64,000 nucleotides of DNA from Burkholderia cepacia GG4. Lineage in GTDB: Bacteria; Pseudomonadota; Gammaproteobacteria; Burkholderiales; Burkholderiaceae. The stretch covers positions 2,666,001-2,730,000 of the forward strand of contig NC_018514.1 of assembly GCF_000292915.1 (NCBI RefSeq), given 5' to 3'. The position numbers were made by a program, and so were the translations under genes. Below are positions 30,797 through 40,415 of this stretch, piece by piece. How positions within the stretch are numbered: position 1 is the first letter of the stretch; each line of letters begins with the position of its first letter. The notes under the pieces are model-generated. The model did not search any database. It was not told the origin of the DNA and saw nothing but the letters and a program-made list of their open reading frames with translations.

Positions 30797-32038
30797 ATGC
30801 TGATCGCCAATCCCCGCGCGTCGCGCACCGACTATCCCGACATGCTGCAACGCGTCATGAACATCGCCGCGGCTGACGAGAGCGGCGCGTGGCTGTCGCA
30901 CTGGCCGCTGGTGGGCGCCGCGCGCACGCCGCTGCGCGCGCTGCCCGACCTGGCCGCGCGGCTCGGCGTCGCGAGCGTCAGCGTGAAGGACGAAGCCTGC
31001 CGTTCGCCGCTCGGCAGCTTCAAGGCGCTCGGCGCGCCGATCGCGCTGATGCGGCTCGTGAAGCGGCTGCGGCGCAACGAGGCGCTCGATCCGCCGGGGC
31101 TCATGACCGGCCGTTACGCGGCGTCGCTCGCCGACCTGACGGTGATCAGCGCGACCGACGGCAACCATGGGCGCGCGCTGGCCGCCGCCGCGCGCGCGAT
31201 CGGCTGCCGCTGCGTGATCGTGCTGCACGCGCACGTCGATGCCGAGCGCGAGCAGGCGATCGCCGCGCACGGCGCGCGGATCGTGCGGATCGCCGGCAAC
31301 TACGACGAATCGGTCGTGCACGCCGCGCAGCTCGCGGACGCGAACGGCTGGCACGTGGTGTCGGATACGTCGTACGACGGCTACGAGGCGATTCCGCGCG
31401 ACGTGATGCAGGGCTACGGCGTGATCGCGGCCGAAGCGCTCGCGCAGCAGCCGGCGGGCGCCGACGGCCGGCCGTTCACGCACGTGTTCCTGCAGGGCGG
31501 CGTCGGCGGTCTTGCGGCGGGTATCGTGAGCTACCTGTGGGAGCATGATGGCGCACAGCGCCCGCATTTCATCGTCGTCGAGCCGCGCCAGGCCGATTGT
31601 CTGTACCAGAGCGCGCTCGCGGGGCGCGCGACGAAGGCGACCGGCAGCGTCGATTCGGTGATGGCCGGGCTCGCGTGCGGCGAGGCGTCGCCGCTCGCAT
31701 GGGATTTCCTCGAGCCGAGCATCGACCACTTCATGCTGATCGACGACGACGACGCGGTGCAGGCGATGCGCGCGCTCGCCGCCGGCAGCGAACGTGATGT
31801 GCCGTTCGTGTCCGGCGAGTCGGGCGCGGCGGGTATCGCGGGGCTGACCGTGCTGATGCGCGACCCGGCGCTGGCGCGGCAGGCGGGGCTCGATGCGCAT
31901 TCGCGCGTGCTGGCGATCAGCACGGAAGGCGCGACCGCGCCGTCCGTCTACCGGCAGTGCGTCGGCCACACGGCCGACGCGGTGCTCGCGCGCCAGCGCG
32001 ACTGGCTGAAGCTGAACCGCGCGGCCGCAGTGGCCTGA
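30797..32038 (+). CDS. dpaL: Diaminopropionate ammonia-lyase
   Basis: This 413-residue fold-type II PLP enzyme has the PLP lysine K76 in PLGSFKALG, the phosphate and ring contacts TDGNHGR, and GGVGGLAAG. The overall pattern matches diaminopropionate ammonia-lyase, which converts 2,3-diaminopropionate to pyruvate and ammonia. A threonine dehydratase-like role is the alternative. It is divergent from the Lrp gene and followed after 14 bp by an M20 amidohydrolase gene, which may supply the free amino acid. Confidence 0.85.
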   Translation: MLIANPRASRTDYPDMLQRVMNIAAADESGAWLSHWPLVGAARTPLRALPDLAARLGVASVSVKDEACRSPLGSFKALGAPIALMRLVKRLRRNEALDPPGLMTGRYAASLADLTVISATDGNHGRALAAAARAIGCRCVIVLHAHVDAEREQAIAAHGARIVRIAGNYDESVVHAAQLADANGWHVVSDTSYDGYEAIPRDVMQGYGVIAAEALAQQPAGADGRPFTHVFLQGGVGGLAAGIVSYLWEHDGAQRPHFIVVEPRQADCLYQSALAGRATKATGSVDSVMAGLACGEASPLAWDFLEPSIDHFMLIDDDDAVQAMRALAAGSERDVPFVSGESGAAGIAGLTVLMRDPALARQAGLDAHSRVLAISTEGATAPSVYRQCVGHTADAVLARQRDWLKLNRAAAVA

Positions 32039-32052
32039 GCGAACCGAACGAC

Positions 32053-33261
32053 ATGACGACCGACGAGGCAAGCACGATGGACGCAATCGACGCAACGGAA
32101 GAAAGCACGCTGCAGGGACAACTGAAAAGCTGGCGCCGGCATCTGCACCAGCATCCGGAGACGGGTTTCGAGGAAGTGAACACGTCGGACTACGTCGCGC
32201 GGATCCTGACGACGCTCGGGCTCGACGTGCATCGCGGGATTGGCGGCACCGGGCTCGTCGCGAACCTGACGGTCGGCACCGGCACGCGTGCGATCGGCAT
32301 CCGCGCGGACATGGACGCACTGAACATCGTCGAGCACGCGCCGGGCCGCGAACATGCGTCGCGCACGCCGGGCAAGATGCACGCGTGCGGGCACGATGGC
32401 CACATGTCGATGGTGCTCGGCGCCGCACAGCTGCTGGCCGAGCGCAAGGACTTCGACGGCACGGTGCGCTTCATTTTCCAGCCGGCCGAGGAGCACGGCC
32501 GCGGCGCGAAGGCGATGATGGCCGACGGCCTGTTCGAGCGCTTTCCGGTCGATGCGATCTTCGGCGCGCACAACATGCCGGGCATGCGCGCCGGCACGTT
32601 CTCGACGCGCGCGGGCGGCATCATGGCGAGCGAGGACAATTTCGTGATCCGGATCGACGGACGCGGCACGCATGCGGCGCGCCCGCACATGGGCATCGAT
32701 CCGATCGTGATCGGTTCGCAGATCGTGCTCGCGCTGCAGACGATCGTGTCGCGCAATCTCGATCCGGGCCAGCAGGCCGTGATCTCGTGCACGGAGTTCA
32801 TCACCGACGGGCTGCGCAACGTGCTGCCGTCGACGGTGACGATCAAGGGCGACACGCGCAGCTATTCGCGCGACGTGCAGGCGCTGCTGGAAACGCGGAT
32901 GCGCGAGATCAGCGAAGGAATCTGCCGCACCCACGGCGCGACCTGCACGTTCGAGTACACGCACGAGTTCGCGCCGACGGTGAATTCTCCGGAATGGGTC
33001 GAGACGGCCGTGCACGCGGCCGCACACATCGCGGGGACCGACGCGGTGAACGCCGACGTGCAGCCGATGATGATCTCGGAAGACTTCGGCGCATTCCTGC
33101 AGGCGGTGCCGGGCAACTTCGTGTTCATCGGCAACGGCGAAGCGGCCGGGCGCGGCGGCGTGCCGCTGCACAACGCGACCTACGATTTCAACGACGAGAT
33201 CCTGCCGGTCGGCGCGCGCTATTTTGCGGAAGTGGCGCGGCGTGCGTTGAAGGCCGCGTAG
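32053..33261 (+). CDS. M20 family metallo-amidohydrolase
   Basis: This 402-residue protein of the M20D (hippurate hydrolase/IAA-amino acid hydrolase) type has HACGHDGH and QPAEEHGRGA as metal ligands, plus the lid domain containing HAARPHMGID. It should remove an acyl group from an N-acyl amino acid in the cytoplasm. It is in one operon with dpaL and ends at a bidirectional terminator. An ATG at 32077 is an alternative start. Confidence 0.87.
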   Translation: MTTDEASTMDAIDATEESTLQGQLKSWRRHLHQHPETGFEEVNTSDYVARILTTLGLDVHRGIGGTGLVANLTVGTGTRAIGIRADMDALNIVEHAPGREHASRTPGKMHACGHDGHMSMVLGAAQLLAERKDFDGTVRFIFQPAEEHGRGAKAMMADGLFERFPVDAIFGAHNMPGMRAGTFSTRAGGIMASEDNFVIRIDGRGTHAARPHMGIDPIVIGSQIVLALQTIVSRNLDPGQQAVISCTEFITDGLRNVLPSTVTIKGDTRSYSRDVQALLETRMREISEGICRTHGATCTFEYTHEFAPTVNSPEWVETAVHAAAHIAGTDAVNADVQPMMISEDFGAFLQAVPGNFVFIGNGEAAGRGGVPLHNATYDFNDEILPVGARYFAEVARRALKAA

Positions 33262-33268
33262 CGGGCGT

Positions 33269-33293
33269 CAGGCCGCCAGAATATGGCGGCCTG
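33269..33293. terminator. Bidirectional terminator hairpin
   Basis: A 9-bp perfect stem (CAGGCCGCC and GGCGGCCTG) with a 7-nt loop sits between the convergent M20 and GntR genes. Confidence 0.7.
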
Positions 33294-33308
33294 CCCATCA
33301 CGAAGCGG

Positions 33309-34022
33309 TTACGCTTTGGCCGCCTGCTTGCCCGGCGCGGCGGCCGTGCTGGTGCGATCGAGGATCGCCAGCACTTCGCGCGCGGTGTTCTCCGAATGGC
33401 TGCGCAACACCTGCGGTAGCCGCGTATGGTCGGGATCGGCGAGCGCGGCCATGATCTCGTCGTGCTCGTGCAGCGACTCGGCCCAGCGCAGCGTGTCCGC
33501 GTTCGCGGCGCCGCGCGCGCGGTGCACCTTCGACATCAGCGACGCATAGACGCCCGACAGCACCGGGTTGCCCGCCGCGTCGATGATCATCTGATGAATT
33601 TGCTGGTTCAGCCGGAAATACTCGACCCGCTTGCCGGCCTCGTGGCACTCGATCATCTTCCGGTGCTTCGCCTGCAGCGCGGCAAGCGTCGACGCGCCGA
33701 TCCGCTTGCGCAGCAACTCTCCCGCCATCGCCTCGAGCCCGTGCAGCAACTCGAACGTCGACACGAGATCGTCGACGTCGATCGACGCGACGCGATAGCC
33801 GATGTACTGGCGATGCGTGACGACGCCTTCCGCGACGAGCACCTTCAGCGCTTCGCGCAGCGGCGTCTTCGACACGTCGAACGCGAGGCTCAGTTCCTTC
33901 TCGTCGATCCGCGCGCCGGGCGGCAATTCGCCCTCGTCGATCATCACGCGCAGGCGCGCGGCGATCTCCGCGGCCATGCCGCGGGTGCGCAGAAGCAGGG
34001 GATTGCGGGGTGTCTGGCTCAT
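33309..34022 (-). CDS. GntR-family (FCD) regulator of the hydantoinase operon
   Basis: This 237-residue protein has a winged helix (GARIDEKELSLAFDVSKTPLREALKVLVAEGV) and an FCD effector domain containing the metal-type residues of the family (FRLNQQIHQMII; LHEHDEIMAAL). It is divergent from the transporter/hydantoinase operon and probably represses it until a dicarboxylate or ureide-type ligand appears. Confidence 0.87.
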   Translation of the reverse strand: MSQTPRNPLLLRTRGMAAEIAARLRVMIDEGELPPGARIDEKELSLAFDVSKTPLREALKVLVAEGVVTHRQYIGYRVASIDVDDLVSTFELLHGLEAMAGELLRKRIGASTLAALQAKHRKMIECHEAGKRVEYFRLNQQIHQMIIDAAGNPVLSGVYASLMSKVHRARGAANADTLRWAESLHEHDEIMAALADPDHTRLPQVLRSHSENTAREVLAILDRTSTAAAPGKQAAKA

Positions 34023-34033
34023 GATGGTGCGAG

Positions 34034-34080
34034 CTTATCACGATATCGGGGCTTACCCTGCACCAACGTTGTGATATAAG
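34034..34080. promoter_or_regulatory. Divergent control region with inverted TTATCAC elements
   Basis: CTTATCAC (34034-34041) and GTGATATAAG (34071-34080) form an imperfect, widely spaced inverted repeat between the GntR gene and the MFS gene. An AT-rich promoter-like stretch follows to about 34140. The assignment to the GntR protein is inference. Confidence 0.35.
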
Positions 34081-34194
34081 AATCTCAATCAAACCAAGCG
34101 TTTACGCTAACGGTAATTATAAATTTCTAATCCTATACTCGGCTCAACGTTGCGCGACGTCCTGACCATCCTCGTTCACTCCTGGAGTCCGTCC

Positions 34195-35493
34195 ATGTCT
34201 TCAACCTCCGGTGTCGCCGCCCTGACGGTCGGCAAGTCCGCCGTCCGCTGGAAGATATTCGTCGTCATGCTGAGCCTCATCGCGATCAACTACGTCGATC
34301 GCGCGTCGCTGTCCGTCGCCATGCCTTACATCTCGCAGGAGTTCAATATCGGGCCGGCGATGGAGGGTCTGATCCTCAGTTCGTTTTTCTGGACCTATGC
34401 GGTGATGCAGATCCCGGGCGGGATGCTGGCCGACCGGTTCAAGCCGCGCATCGTGATCGCGACGGCGACCGTGTTCTGGGGCTTCTTCCAGGCGATCGCC
34501 GCGCTGTGCACGAACGCGCCGTCGCTGCTGCTTACACGCCTCGGGCTCGGCGCGTCCGAAGCGCCGATCTACCCGGCCGGCGGCAAGCTCAACGCAATCT
34601 GGATGACGCAGACCGAGCGCGGCCGCGGCGCCACGCTGCTCGACGGTGGCGCGCCGCTCGGTGCGGCGCTGGGCGCGGTGCTGATTGCCGGGCTGATCGC
34701 GCTGCTCGGGTCGTGGCGGCTCGCGTTCGCGGTGGCCGGCGTGGGCACGGTGCTGGCCGGTTTTCTCGCGTGGTACTACATCCGCAACACGCCGCGCGAG
34801 CATCCGGGCGTCAACGATCTCGAAGCCGACTACATCGAGGCGTCGCACGCGAGCGACCTCGCGGCCGAGCCGGCCGGTGCATCGGGCCGCTCGCGCGACT
34901 TCTTCAAGTACCGCTCGGTGTGGTGCATGTTCTTCGGCTGGATGTGCTTCAACAGCGTGTTCTACGGGCTGCTCACGTGGATGCCGAACTACCTGCACAA
35001 GGTGCACGGCTTCGACATCAAGCAGATGGGCGGCTCGACCTTCATCATTTTCTTCTGCGGCTTCGTCGGCGAACTGCTCGGCGGCTGGATCGCCGACAAG
35101 TGGAAGGCCGCGGGCGGGCGCCCGAACGTCGTGATGCGCACGCTGTTCGGCATCGCCGCGGTGATCGCGACCGTGTCGATCTTCTCCGTCGCCTACGTGA
35201 AGAGCCCGGTCGTGTGCGTCGTGCTGCTGTCGACGACGCTGTTCTTCCTGCGCTGGTGCGGGCTGTACTGGTGCATCCCGTCGTCGCTCGGCACGCGCAA
35301 CAAGATCGGCTTCCTCGGCGGCCTCATGAACCTGGGCGGCAACCTCGGCGGCGTGACCGTGCCGATCGTCGTCGGCGCGATCGTGCAGTTCACCGGTTCC
35401 TATTTCCTCGCGCTGATGGTGTTCGCGGCGGCCGGCGTCGGCCTGCTCGTGTGCTCCAGCGCGATCGACTACGAAAACAAGCTCCCGGTCTGA
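34195..35493 (+). CDS. MFS transporter, anion:cation symporter type
   Basis: This 432-residue, twelve-helix transporter opens with VRWKIFVVMLSLIAINYVDRASLSVAMP, the helix-1 signature of the ACS (glucarate/phthalate) family. GMLADRFKPRIVI is the MFS loop motif. It should import an organic anion used by the enzymes encoded downstream. The ATG at 34195 is preceded by TGGAG at slightly long spacing. Confidence 0.88.
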   Translation: MSSTSGVAALTVGKSAVRWKIFVVMLSLIAINYVDRASLSVAMPYISQEFNIGPAMEGLILSSFFWTYAVMQIPGGMLADRFKPRIVIATATVFWGFFQAIAALCTNAPSLLLTRLGLGASEAPIYPAGGKLNAIWMTQTERGRGATLLDGGAPLGAALGAVLIAGLIALLGSWRLAFAVAGVGTVLAGFLAWYYIRNTPREHPGVNDLEADYIEASHASDLAAEPAGASGRSRDFFKYRSVWCMFFGWMCFNSVFYGLLTWMPNYLHKVHGFDIKQMGGSTFIIFFCGFVGELLGGWIADKWKAAGGRPNVVMRTLFGIAAVIATVSIFSVAYVKSPVVCVVLLSTTLFFLRWCGLYWCIPSSLGTRNKIGFLGGLMNLGGNLGGVTVPIVVGAIVQFTGSYFLALMVFAAAGVGLLVCSSAIDYENKLPV

Positions 35494-35544
35494 CCGACCC
35501 TTTTCATTGGATTCACTGCTTTCACTGGTAGAGAGACACCCATC

Positions 35545-36273
35545 ATGAAGAAACGTACCCTGCTCGGCATGCTCACCCCTTCGTCCAACACCTCGCTCGA
35601 ACCGCTGACGAGCGCGATGGTCGCCGGCCTGCCGGGCGTGTCCGCGCACTTCGCGCGCTTTCCCGTCACCGAGATCTCGCTGTCGGGCCAGGCGCTCGGC
35701 CAGTTCGACGACGACAAGATCATCCAGGCCGCGATGCTGCTCGCCGACGCGAAGGTCGACGTGATCGCGTGGAACGGCACATCGTCCGGCTGGCTGGGCT
35801 TCGAAGCCGACGAGCGGCTGTGCCAGCGGATCACCGAAGCGACGGGCATTCCGGCCACGACCTCGGTGCTCGCACTCAACGAGATCCTGAAGAAGACCAA
35901 CGCGCATGAGTTCGGCCTCGTCACGCCGTATCTCGACGACGTGCAGACGAAGATCGTCGACAACTACCGCCGTTCGGGCCTGAACTGCATCGCCGAGCGC
36001 CACCTGAACCTGAAGGTCAATTTCTCGTTCTCCGAAGTGACGGGCGACCAGATCGGCGGGATGGTGCGCGAAGTCGCGAAGGCCGGCCCGCGCGCGATCT
36101 CGATCTTCTGCACGAACCTGAACGCCGCGCACCTGGTGCCGGCGCTCGAGGAAGAGACGGGCATTCCGATCTACGACACCATCTCGACCGTCGTGTGGAA
36201 GTCGCTGCAGCTCGCCGACTACGACACGCGCCAGGTGAAGGGCTGGGGGCGTCTCTTCAGCGACGTGATCTGA
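35545..36273 (+). CDS. Asp/Glu racemase-fold enzyme, AMDase-like active site
   Basis: This 242-residue protein has the two-domain Asp/Glu racemase fold, with TPSSNT near the N-terminus and GWGRLF near the C-terminus. Racemases and maleate isomerases use two cysteines. Here only the second, C189 (SIFCTNL), is present. The first position reads G78-T79-S80 (AWNGTSSG), as in bacterial arylmalonate decarboxylase, whose GTS loop forms the dioxyanion hole. A cofactor-free decarboxylase is therefore as likely as a hydantoin racemase. It lies 10 bp before the hydantoinase gene. Confidence 0.8.
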   Translation: MKKRTLLGMLTPSSNTSLEPLTSAMVAGLPGVSAHFARFPVTEISLSGQALGQFDDDKIIQAAMLLADAKVDVIAWNGTSSGWLGFEADERLCQRITEATGIPATTSVLALNEILKKTNAHEFGLVTPYLDDVQTKIVDNYRRSGLNCIAERHLNLKVNFSFSEVTGDQIGGMVREVAKAGPRAISIFCTNLNAAHLVPALEEETGIPIYDTISTVVWKSLQLADYDTRQVKGWGRLFSDVI

Positions 36274-36283
36274 GGCGCGCGCC

Positions 36284-37699
36284 ATGTCGAACGATCTCGA
36301 TTTCGTGATCCGTCACGCGGACGTCGTGACGGCGGCGGACCGGTTCTCGTGCGACATCGGCATCCGCGCGGGGCGCGTGGCCATGCTCGGCCACGGGCTG
36401 CCGCGCGCGCCGCGCGAGCTCGATGCGAGCGGGATGCTGGTGATGCCGGGTGGCGTCGATGCGCACTGCCATCTCGACCAGCCGATGCCCGACGGGCTGC
36501 GGATGGCCGACGACTTCCTGTCCGGCACGCGCTCGGCGCTGTGCGGCGGCACGACCACCGTGATCCCGTTCGCCGCGCAGGCGAAGGGGCAGTCGCTGCA
36601 GGCCGCCGTGGACGACTATCACCGGCGCGCGGAAGGGCGCGCGCTGGTCGACTACGGTTTTCACCTGATCGTCGCCGATCCGACGCCGCATGTATTAGCC
36701 GAGGAATTGCCGCGGCTGATCGCGAACGGCTACACGTCGTTCAAGGTGTACATGACCTACGACGACCTGAAGCTGAACGACCGGCAGATGCTCGACGTGC
36801 TGTCGGTCGCGCGCGCGCACGGCGCGCTCGTGATGGTGCATGCGGAGAATTCGGACTGCATCGGCTGGCTGACCGAGCGGCTGCTCGGCGACGGCCACGT
36901 CGCGCCGCACTTCCATGCGCATGCGCGGCCGGCCGTGGTCGAACGTGAGGCGACGCATCGCGCGATCGCATTCGCGGAACTCGTCGACGTGCCGATCCTG
37001 ATCGTGCACGTGTCGGGCGCCGAAGCGATCGAGCAGATCCGCTGGGGGCAGTCGCGCGGGCTGCCGATCCTGGCCGAAACATGCCCGCAGTACCTGTACC
37101 TGACGGCCGCCGATCTCGGCCACGACGGTCACGACGGCTACGACGGCGCGAAGTGCGTATGCAGCCCGCCGCCGCGCGACCCGGCCAACCAGCAGGCCGT
37201 GTGGAAGGCGCTGAAGCAGGGCGTATTCTCGGTATTCTCGTCGGACCATGCGCCGTTCAACTACGATGACCCGTGCGGCAAGCATCCGGGCGGTCAGCGC
37301 GTATCGTTCGACCATATCCCGAACGGAATCCCGGGCCTCGAGACGCGGCTGCCGCTGCTGTTCGACGGCGTACGCAAGGGGCATCTGTCGCTGCACCAGT
37401 TCGTCGAGCTGACTTCGCTGCGGCCCGCGAAGCTGTACGGGCTGTATCCGCGCAAGGGGACGATCGCGGTCGGCGCCGATGCGGATATCGTCGTATGGGA
37501 CCCCGACAAGCGCGTGCGGATCGCGAATTCGGCGCTGCATCATGCGGTCGACTACACGCCTTATGAAGGCATCGAGGTGACGGGCTGGCCGCGTCATTGC
37601 CTGTCGCGCGGCGAGCTGCTCGTCGAGGACGGCCGGCTTCTCGCGGCGGAGCCGGGGCGCGGGCAGTTCGTGCCGGCCGGCACGCCGTGTCTCGACTGA
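36284..37699 (+). CDS. Dihydropyrimidinase/D-hydantoinase
   Basis: This 471-residue cyclic-amide hydrolase has metal ligands H61 and H63 (DAHCHLD), the carboxylated lysine K154 (SFKVYMTYDD), later histidines in MVHAENSD and IVHVSG, and SSDHAP. It opens dihydropyrimidines, hydantoins or related rings. A short GHDGHDGYDGAK insert is encoded by an imperfect 9-bp repeat near 37120. No N-carbamoylase gene follows in this operon. Confidence 0.88.
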   Translation: MSNDLDFVIRHADVVTAADRFSCDIGIRAGRVAMLGHGLPRAPRELDASGMLVMPGGVDAHCHLDQPMPDGLRMADDFLSGTRSALCGGTTTVIPFAAQAKGQSLQAAVDDYHRRAEGRALVDYGFHLIVADPTPHVLAEELPRLIANGYTSFKVYMTYDDLKLNDRQMLDVLSVARAHGALVMVHAENSDCIGWLTERLLGDGHVAPHFHAHARPAVVEREATHRAIAFAELVDVPILIVHVSGAEAIEQIRWGQSRGLPILAETCPQYLYLTAADLGHDGHDGYDGAKCVCSPPPRDPANQQAVWKALKQGVFSVFSSDHAPFNYDDPCGKHPGGQRVSFDHIPNGIPGLETRLPLLFDGVRKGHLSLHQFVELTSLRPAKLYGLYPRKGTIAVGADADIVVWDPDKRVRIANSALHHAVDYTPYEGIEVTGWPRHCLSRGELLVEDGRLLAAEPGRGQFVPAGTPCLD

Positions 37700-37762
37700 C
37701 TTCACGTGACTTGATGTGAGTGCCCGCTTGCAGCAGCGGGCGCAGTTTCAACAGGAGCAAGC

Positions 37763-38959
37763 ATGAGCGTTTCCCACGCAATGCGCGGCATCGCGGCAGC
37801 GGCCATCGTCGCCAGTTCAAACGGCGGCCCGGCGCTGGCCGCCGGCGGCGCACCGCAGGACCTGCCGAGCGTCGTGCCCGAAGCGGTCGGCGTCGATTCG
37901 GCGCCGCTCGTACGGCTGTCCGAATGGCTGCGCCGCGACCGGATGGACGTGCGCAGCCTCGTCGTCGTGAAGGACGGCCGGATCGTGTTCGAGCGCTACG
38001 GCGACGGCCTTTCGCGCGACAACAACTACGAGCTGTATTCGGTAACGAAGACGATCACCGCGCTGCTCGCCGGCATCCTCGACGGCGAGGGCAAGCTCGG
38101 CCCGTCGACGAAGGTCGCGCCGCTGATCGCGGCCGCGCGGCCCGATCTCGCGAGCGAACTCGCGGACAAGCAGGACATCGAGCTGCGGCACCTGATGTCG
38201 ATGTCGAGCGGGCTGCGCTACACCACGCGCGAAGGCACCGATCCGCTGTATTACGACGCGCCCGACCGGCTGCACGTCGCGGTGACGAGCCGCGCCGCGC
38301 AGCCACCCGGCACGCAGTTCGACTACATCGACGTGAATCCGGTGCTGGTCGGCACGGCCGTGTCGATCGCCGCGCGGGAACGCGAGGACGACTTCGCGCG
38401 CAAGCGGCTGTTCGAACCGCTCGGCTTCGCGCATTACCGCTGGAGCGGCGCCGACGGCACCGGCGCGGTGGCCGGCGGCTGGGGCTTGCGATTGCGCGCG
38501 GTCGACATGGCGAAAATCGGCATGCTGCTGCTCGACCACGGTCAGTGGAACGGCCAGCAGATCGTGCCGGCCGGCTGGGTCCGGCAGATGACGACGCCGT
38601 CGCCGGCCGCGGCCGATTACGGCTACTACTGCTGGATCAGTCACGTCGTCGAGCACGGCACGCCGGAATTCGGCGCGATGGGCTTCAAGGGGCAGTTCAT
38701 CACGGTGCTGCCCGCGCAGCGCGCGGTCGTCGTGATGACGAGCCTGCTGCCGACCGACGGCGGCCTGCGCGACGCGACCTACCTGAACCTGTATCGACGG
38801 ATGGTCGGCGACTACATCCTGCCGGCGCTCTCGCCCGCGCAGCCGCCGGTCGAGCGCGCGGCAACCACGCAGGCGCTGCGCGACGAACTCGCGCGTAGCC
38901 GGCAGACGAAGGGCGTGCCCGGTACCGCCGCCGCGTTCAACGATGCGCCGGAGATTTGA
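37763..38959 (+). CDS. Beta-lactamase-fold serine hydrolase, copy 1
   Basis: This 398-residue secreted protein has a signal sequence ending ALAA and a class C beta-lactamase/esterase fold. The active site is S93-V-T-K96 in LYSVTKTITALLAG. Such enzymes are esterases, amidases or peptidases; drug resistance cannot be inferred. Its closest relative in the window is the next gene, and its stop overlaps that gene's start by one base (TGATG). Confidence 0.85.
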   Translation: MSVSHAMRGIAAAAIVASSNGGPALAAGGAPQDLPSVVPEAVGVDSAPLVRLSEWLRRDRMDVRSLVVVKDGRIVFERYGDGLSRDNNYELYSVTKTITALLAGILDGEGKLGPSTKVAPLIAAARPDLASELADKQDIELRHLMSMSSGLRYTTREGTDPLYYDAPDRLHVAVTSRAAQPPGTQFDYIDVNPVLVGTAVSIAAREREDDFARKRLFEPLGFAHYRWSGADGTGAVAGGWGLRLRAVDMAKIGMLLLDHGQWNGQQIVPAGWVRQMTTPSPAAADYGYYCWISHVVEHGTPEFGAMGFKGQFITVLPAQRAVVVMTSLLPTDGGLRDATYLNLYRRMVGDYILPALSPAQPPVERAATTQALRDELARSRQTKGVPGTAAAFNDAPEI

Positions 38960-40254
38960 TGAGGATCGCGAACATTATTGACCAATCGTCTGCGTGGCAT
39001 CCCGATGCGCGGCGGCCGGCCGTGCCTTTCATGCGCCGGCTGCTCGCGCGGGTTGCGGCGTTGCTGATCGGCGGCGGTGCGCTGGCGTCGGCGCCCATGC
39101 CGGCGCTGTCCGCGGCGCAGGCGGCCGATGCACTGCCGCCGCTGCATGAGACCGGCATCGAGGCCGCCGCGCCGGAAGATGTCGGCGTCGATTCGCGCAA
39201 GCTCGTCGACCTGTCGCGCTGGATCCGCGCGCAGAAGCTCGACGTGTACAGCCTGCTCGTCGTGAAGGACGGCAAGCTGGTGTTCGAGCGCTACGGTGCG
39301 AACGCGTCGCGTGATTCGACCTATGAGCTGTACTCGGTGACGAAGGCCGTGACGTCGCTCGTCGCGGGCATCCTGGTCGAGCGCGGCGCCTTGCATCTCG
39401 ACGACCCGGTGGCCGCGCGGCTCGCCGCGTGGCGTCCCGACCTGGGCGGCGCGCTCGCGGACAAGCGCGGCATCGCGCTGAAGCACGTGCTGTCGATGTC
39501 GAGCGGCCTGCATTACGACTTCAGCCCGAAAGACGATCCGATCTACTACACCGCGCCGGACCGGCTGAAGCTCGCGGCGGCGGCGGTGCCGAAGGTCGCG
39601 CCCGGCACCGCGTTCGACTACACCGACGTGAACCCGATCCTCGCGTCGGCGATGTTGAGCGCGGCGGCCGGCGAACCCGTCGAGCGCTATGCGCAGACGC
39701 ATCTGTTCGCTCCGCTCGACATGAAGCGCGCCGCATGGGAGCGCGCGGACCGCACCGGGCTCGTGTCGGCCGGCTGGGGGCTGCGGCTGCGCGCCGTCGA
39801 CATGGCGAAGATCGGCATGCTCGTGCTCGACGGCGGGCGCTGGCAGGGGCGGCAGGTGGTCCCGCAAGCGTGGATCGCACAGATGACGTCGCCGCGCGTG
39901 TCGCCGCATTTTGGCTACTACTGGTGGATCAACAACATCGTCGCGAGCGAGCCCGAATTCGACGCGATGGGCTTCAAGGGGCAATTCATCACGGTGCTGC
40001 CGAAGCGCAATACGGTGATCGTGATGACGGGCGTGCTGCCGGTGGACGGCGGCCTGCGCGATGCGGAGAACGTGAAGCTGTTCCGGCGGATGGTGAACGA
40101 TTACATCCTGCCGGCACTCGATGGCGGTGCTGCGTCGGGGCAGGGTGCCGGTGGCGGCGATACGCGTGCGGCGCTGCGCGACGAGCTTGAAGTGAGCGCG
40201 CGCTCCGCAGGCGTGCCCGGTACACAGGTCGATCCGACCGATCTGCCGAAGTAG
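38959..40254 (+). CDS. Beta-lactamase-fold serine hydrolase, copy 2
   Basis: This 431-residue tandem paralog of the preceding gene shares blocks such as LVVKDGKLVFERYG, YELYSVTKAVTSL (S126, K129), GLRLRAVDMAKIGML and MGFKGQFITVLP. The signal sequence is RRLLARVAALLIGGGALAS, so the ATG at 39031 (Met25) may be the true start. The last 96 bp are repeated after the stop. The role of the pair in the hydantoinase operon is unclear. Confidence 0.85.
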   Translation: MRIANIIDQSSAWHPDARRPAVPFMRRLLARVAALLIGGGALASAPMPALSAAQAADALPPLHETGIEAAAPEDVGVDSRKLVDLSRWIRAQKLDVYSLLVVKDGKLVFERYGANASRDSTYELYSVTKAVTSLVAGILVERGALHLDDPVAARLAAWRPDLGGALADKRGIALKHVLSMSSGLHYDFSPKDDPIYYTAPDRLKLAAAAVPKVAPGTAFDYTDVNPILASAMLSAAAGEPVERYAQTHLFAPLDMKRAAWERADRTGLVSAGWGLRLRAVDMAKIGMLVLDGGRWQGRQVVPQAWIAQMTSPRVSPHFGYYWWINNIVASEPEFDAMGFKGQFITVLPKRNTVIVMTGVLPVDGGLRDAENVKLFRRMVNDYILPALDGGAASGQGAGGGDTRAALRDELEVSARSAGVPGTQVDPTDLPK

Positions 40255-40261
40255 CCGCGTC

Positions 40262-40357
40262 GATACCCGTGCGGCGCTGCGTGTGGAGCTGGAAGTGAGT
40301 GCGCGCTCCGCGGGCGTGCCCGGCGCGCAGGCCGATCCGACGGATCTGCTGAAGTAG
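40262..40357 (+). repeat. Duplicated 3' end of serine hydrolase copy 2
   Basis: These 96 bp repeat 40159-40254 with a few substitutions and encode a second tail, DTRAALRVELEVSARSAGVP followed by GAQADPTDLLK and a stop. The copy is out of use after the first stop, so it is a tandem duplication remnant. Confidence 0.85.
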
Positions 40358-40415
40358 CGCCGAGCATGCGTCCGGTCGGCCGATGCAGGCGAGCCGGGCG
40401 CGCCGCGGGATCACA

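Noticed and set aside
37763..40254. Calling the two serine hydrolases beta-lactamases with drug resistance
   Set aside because: Only the SxxK motif and general fold are shared. Their operon context is catabolic, and most such proteins are esterases or peptidases.
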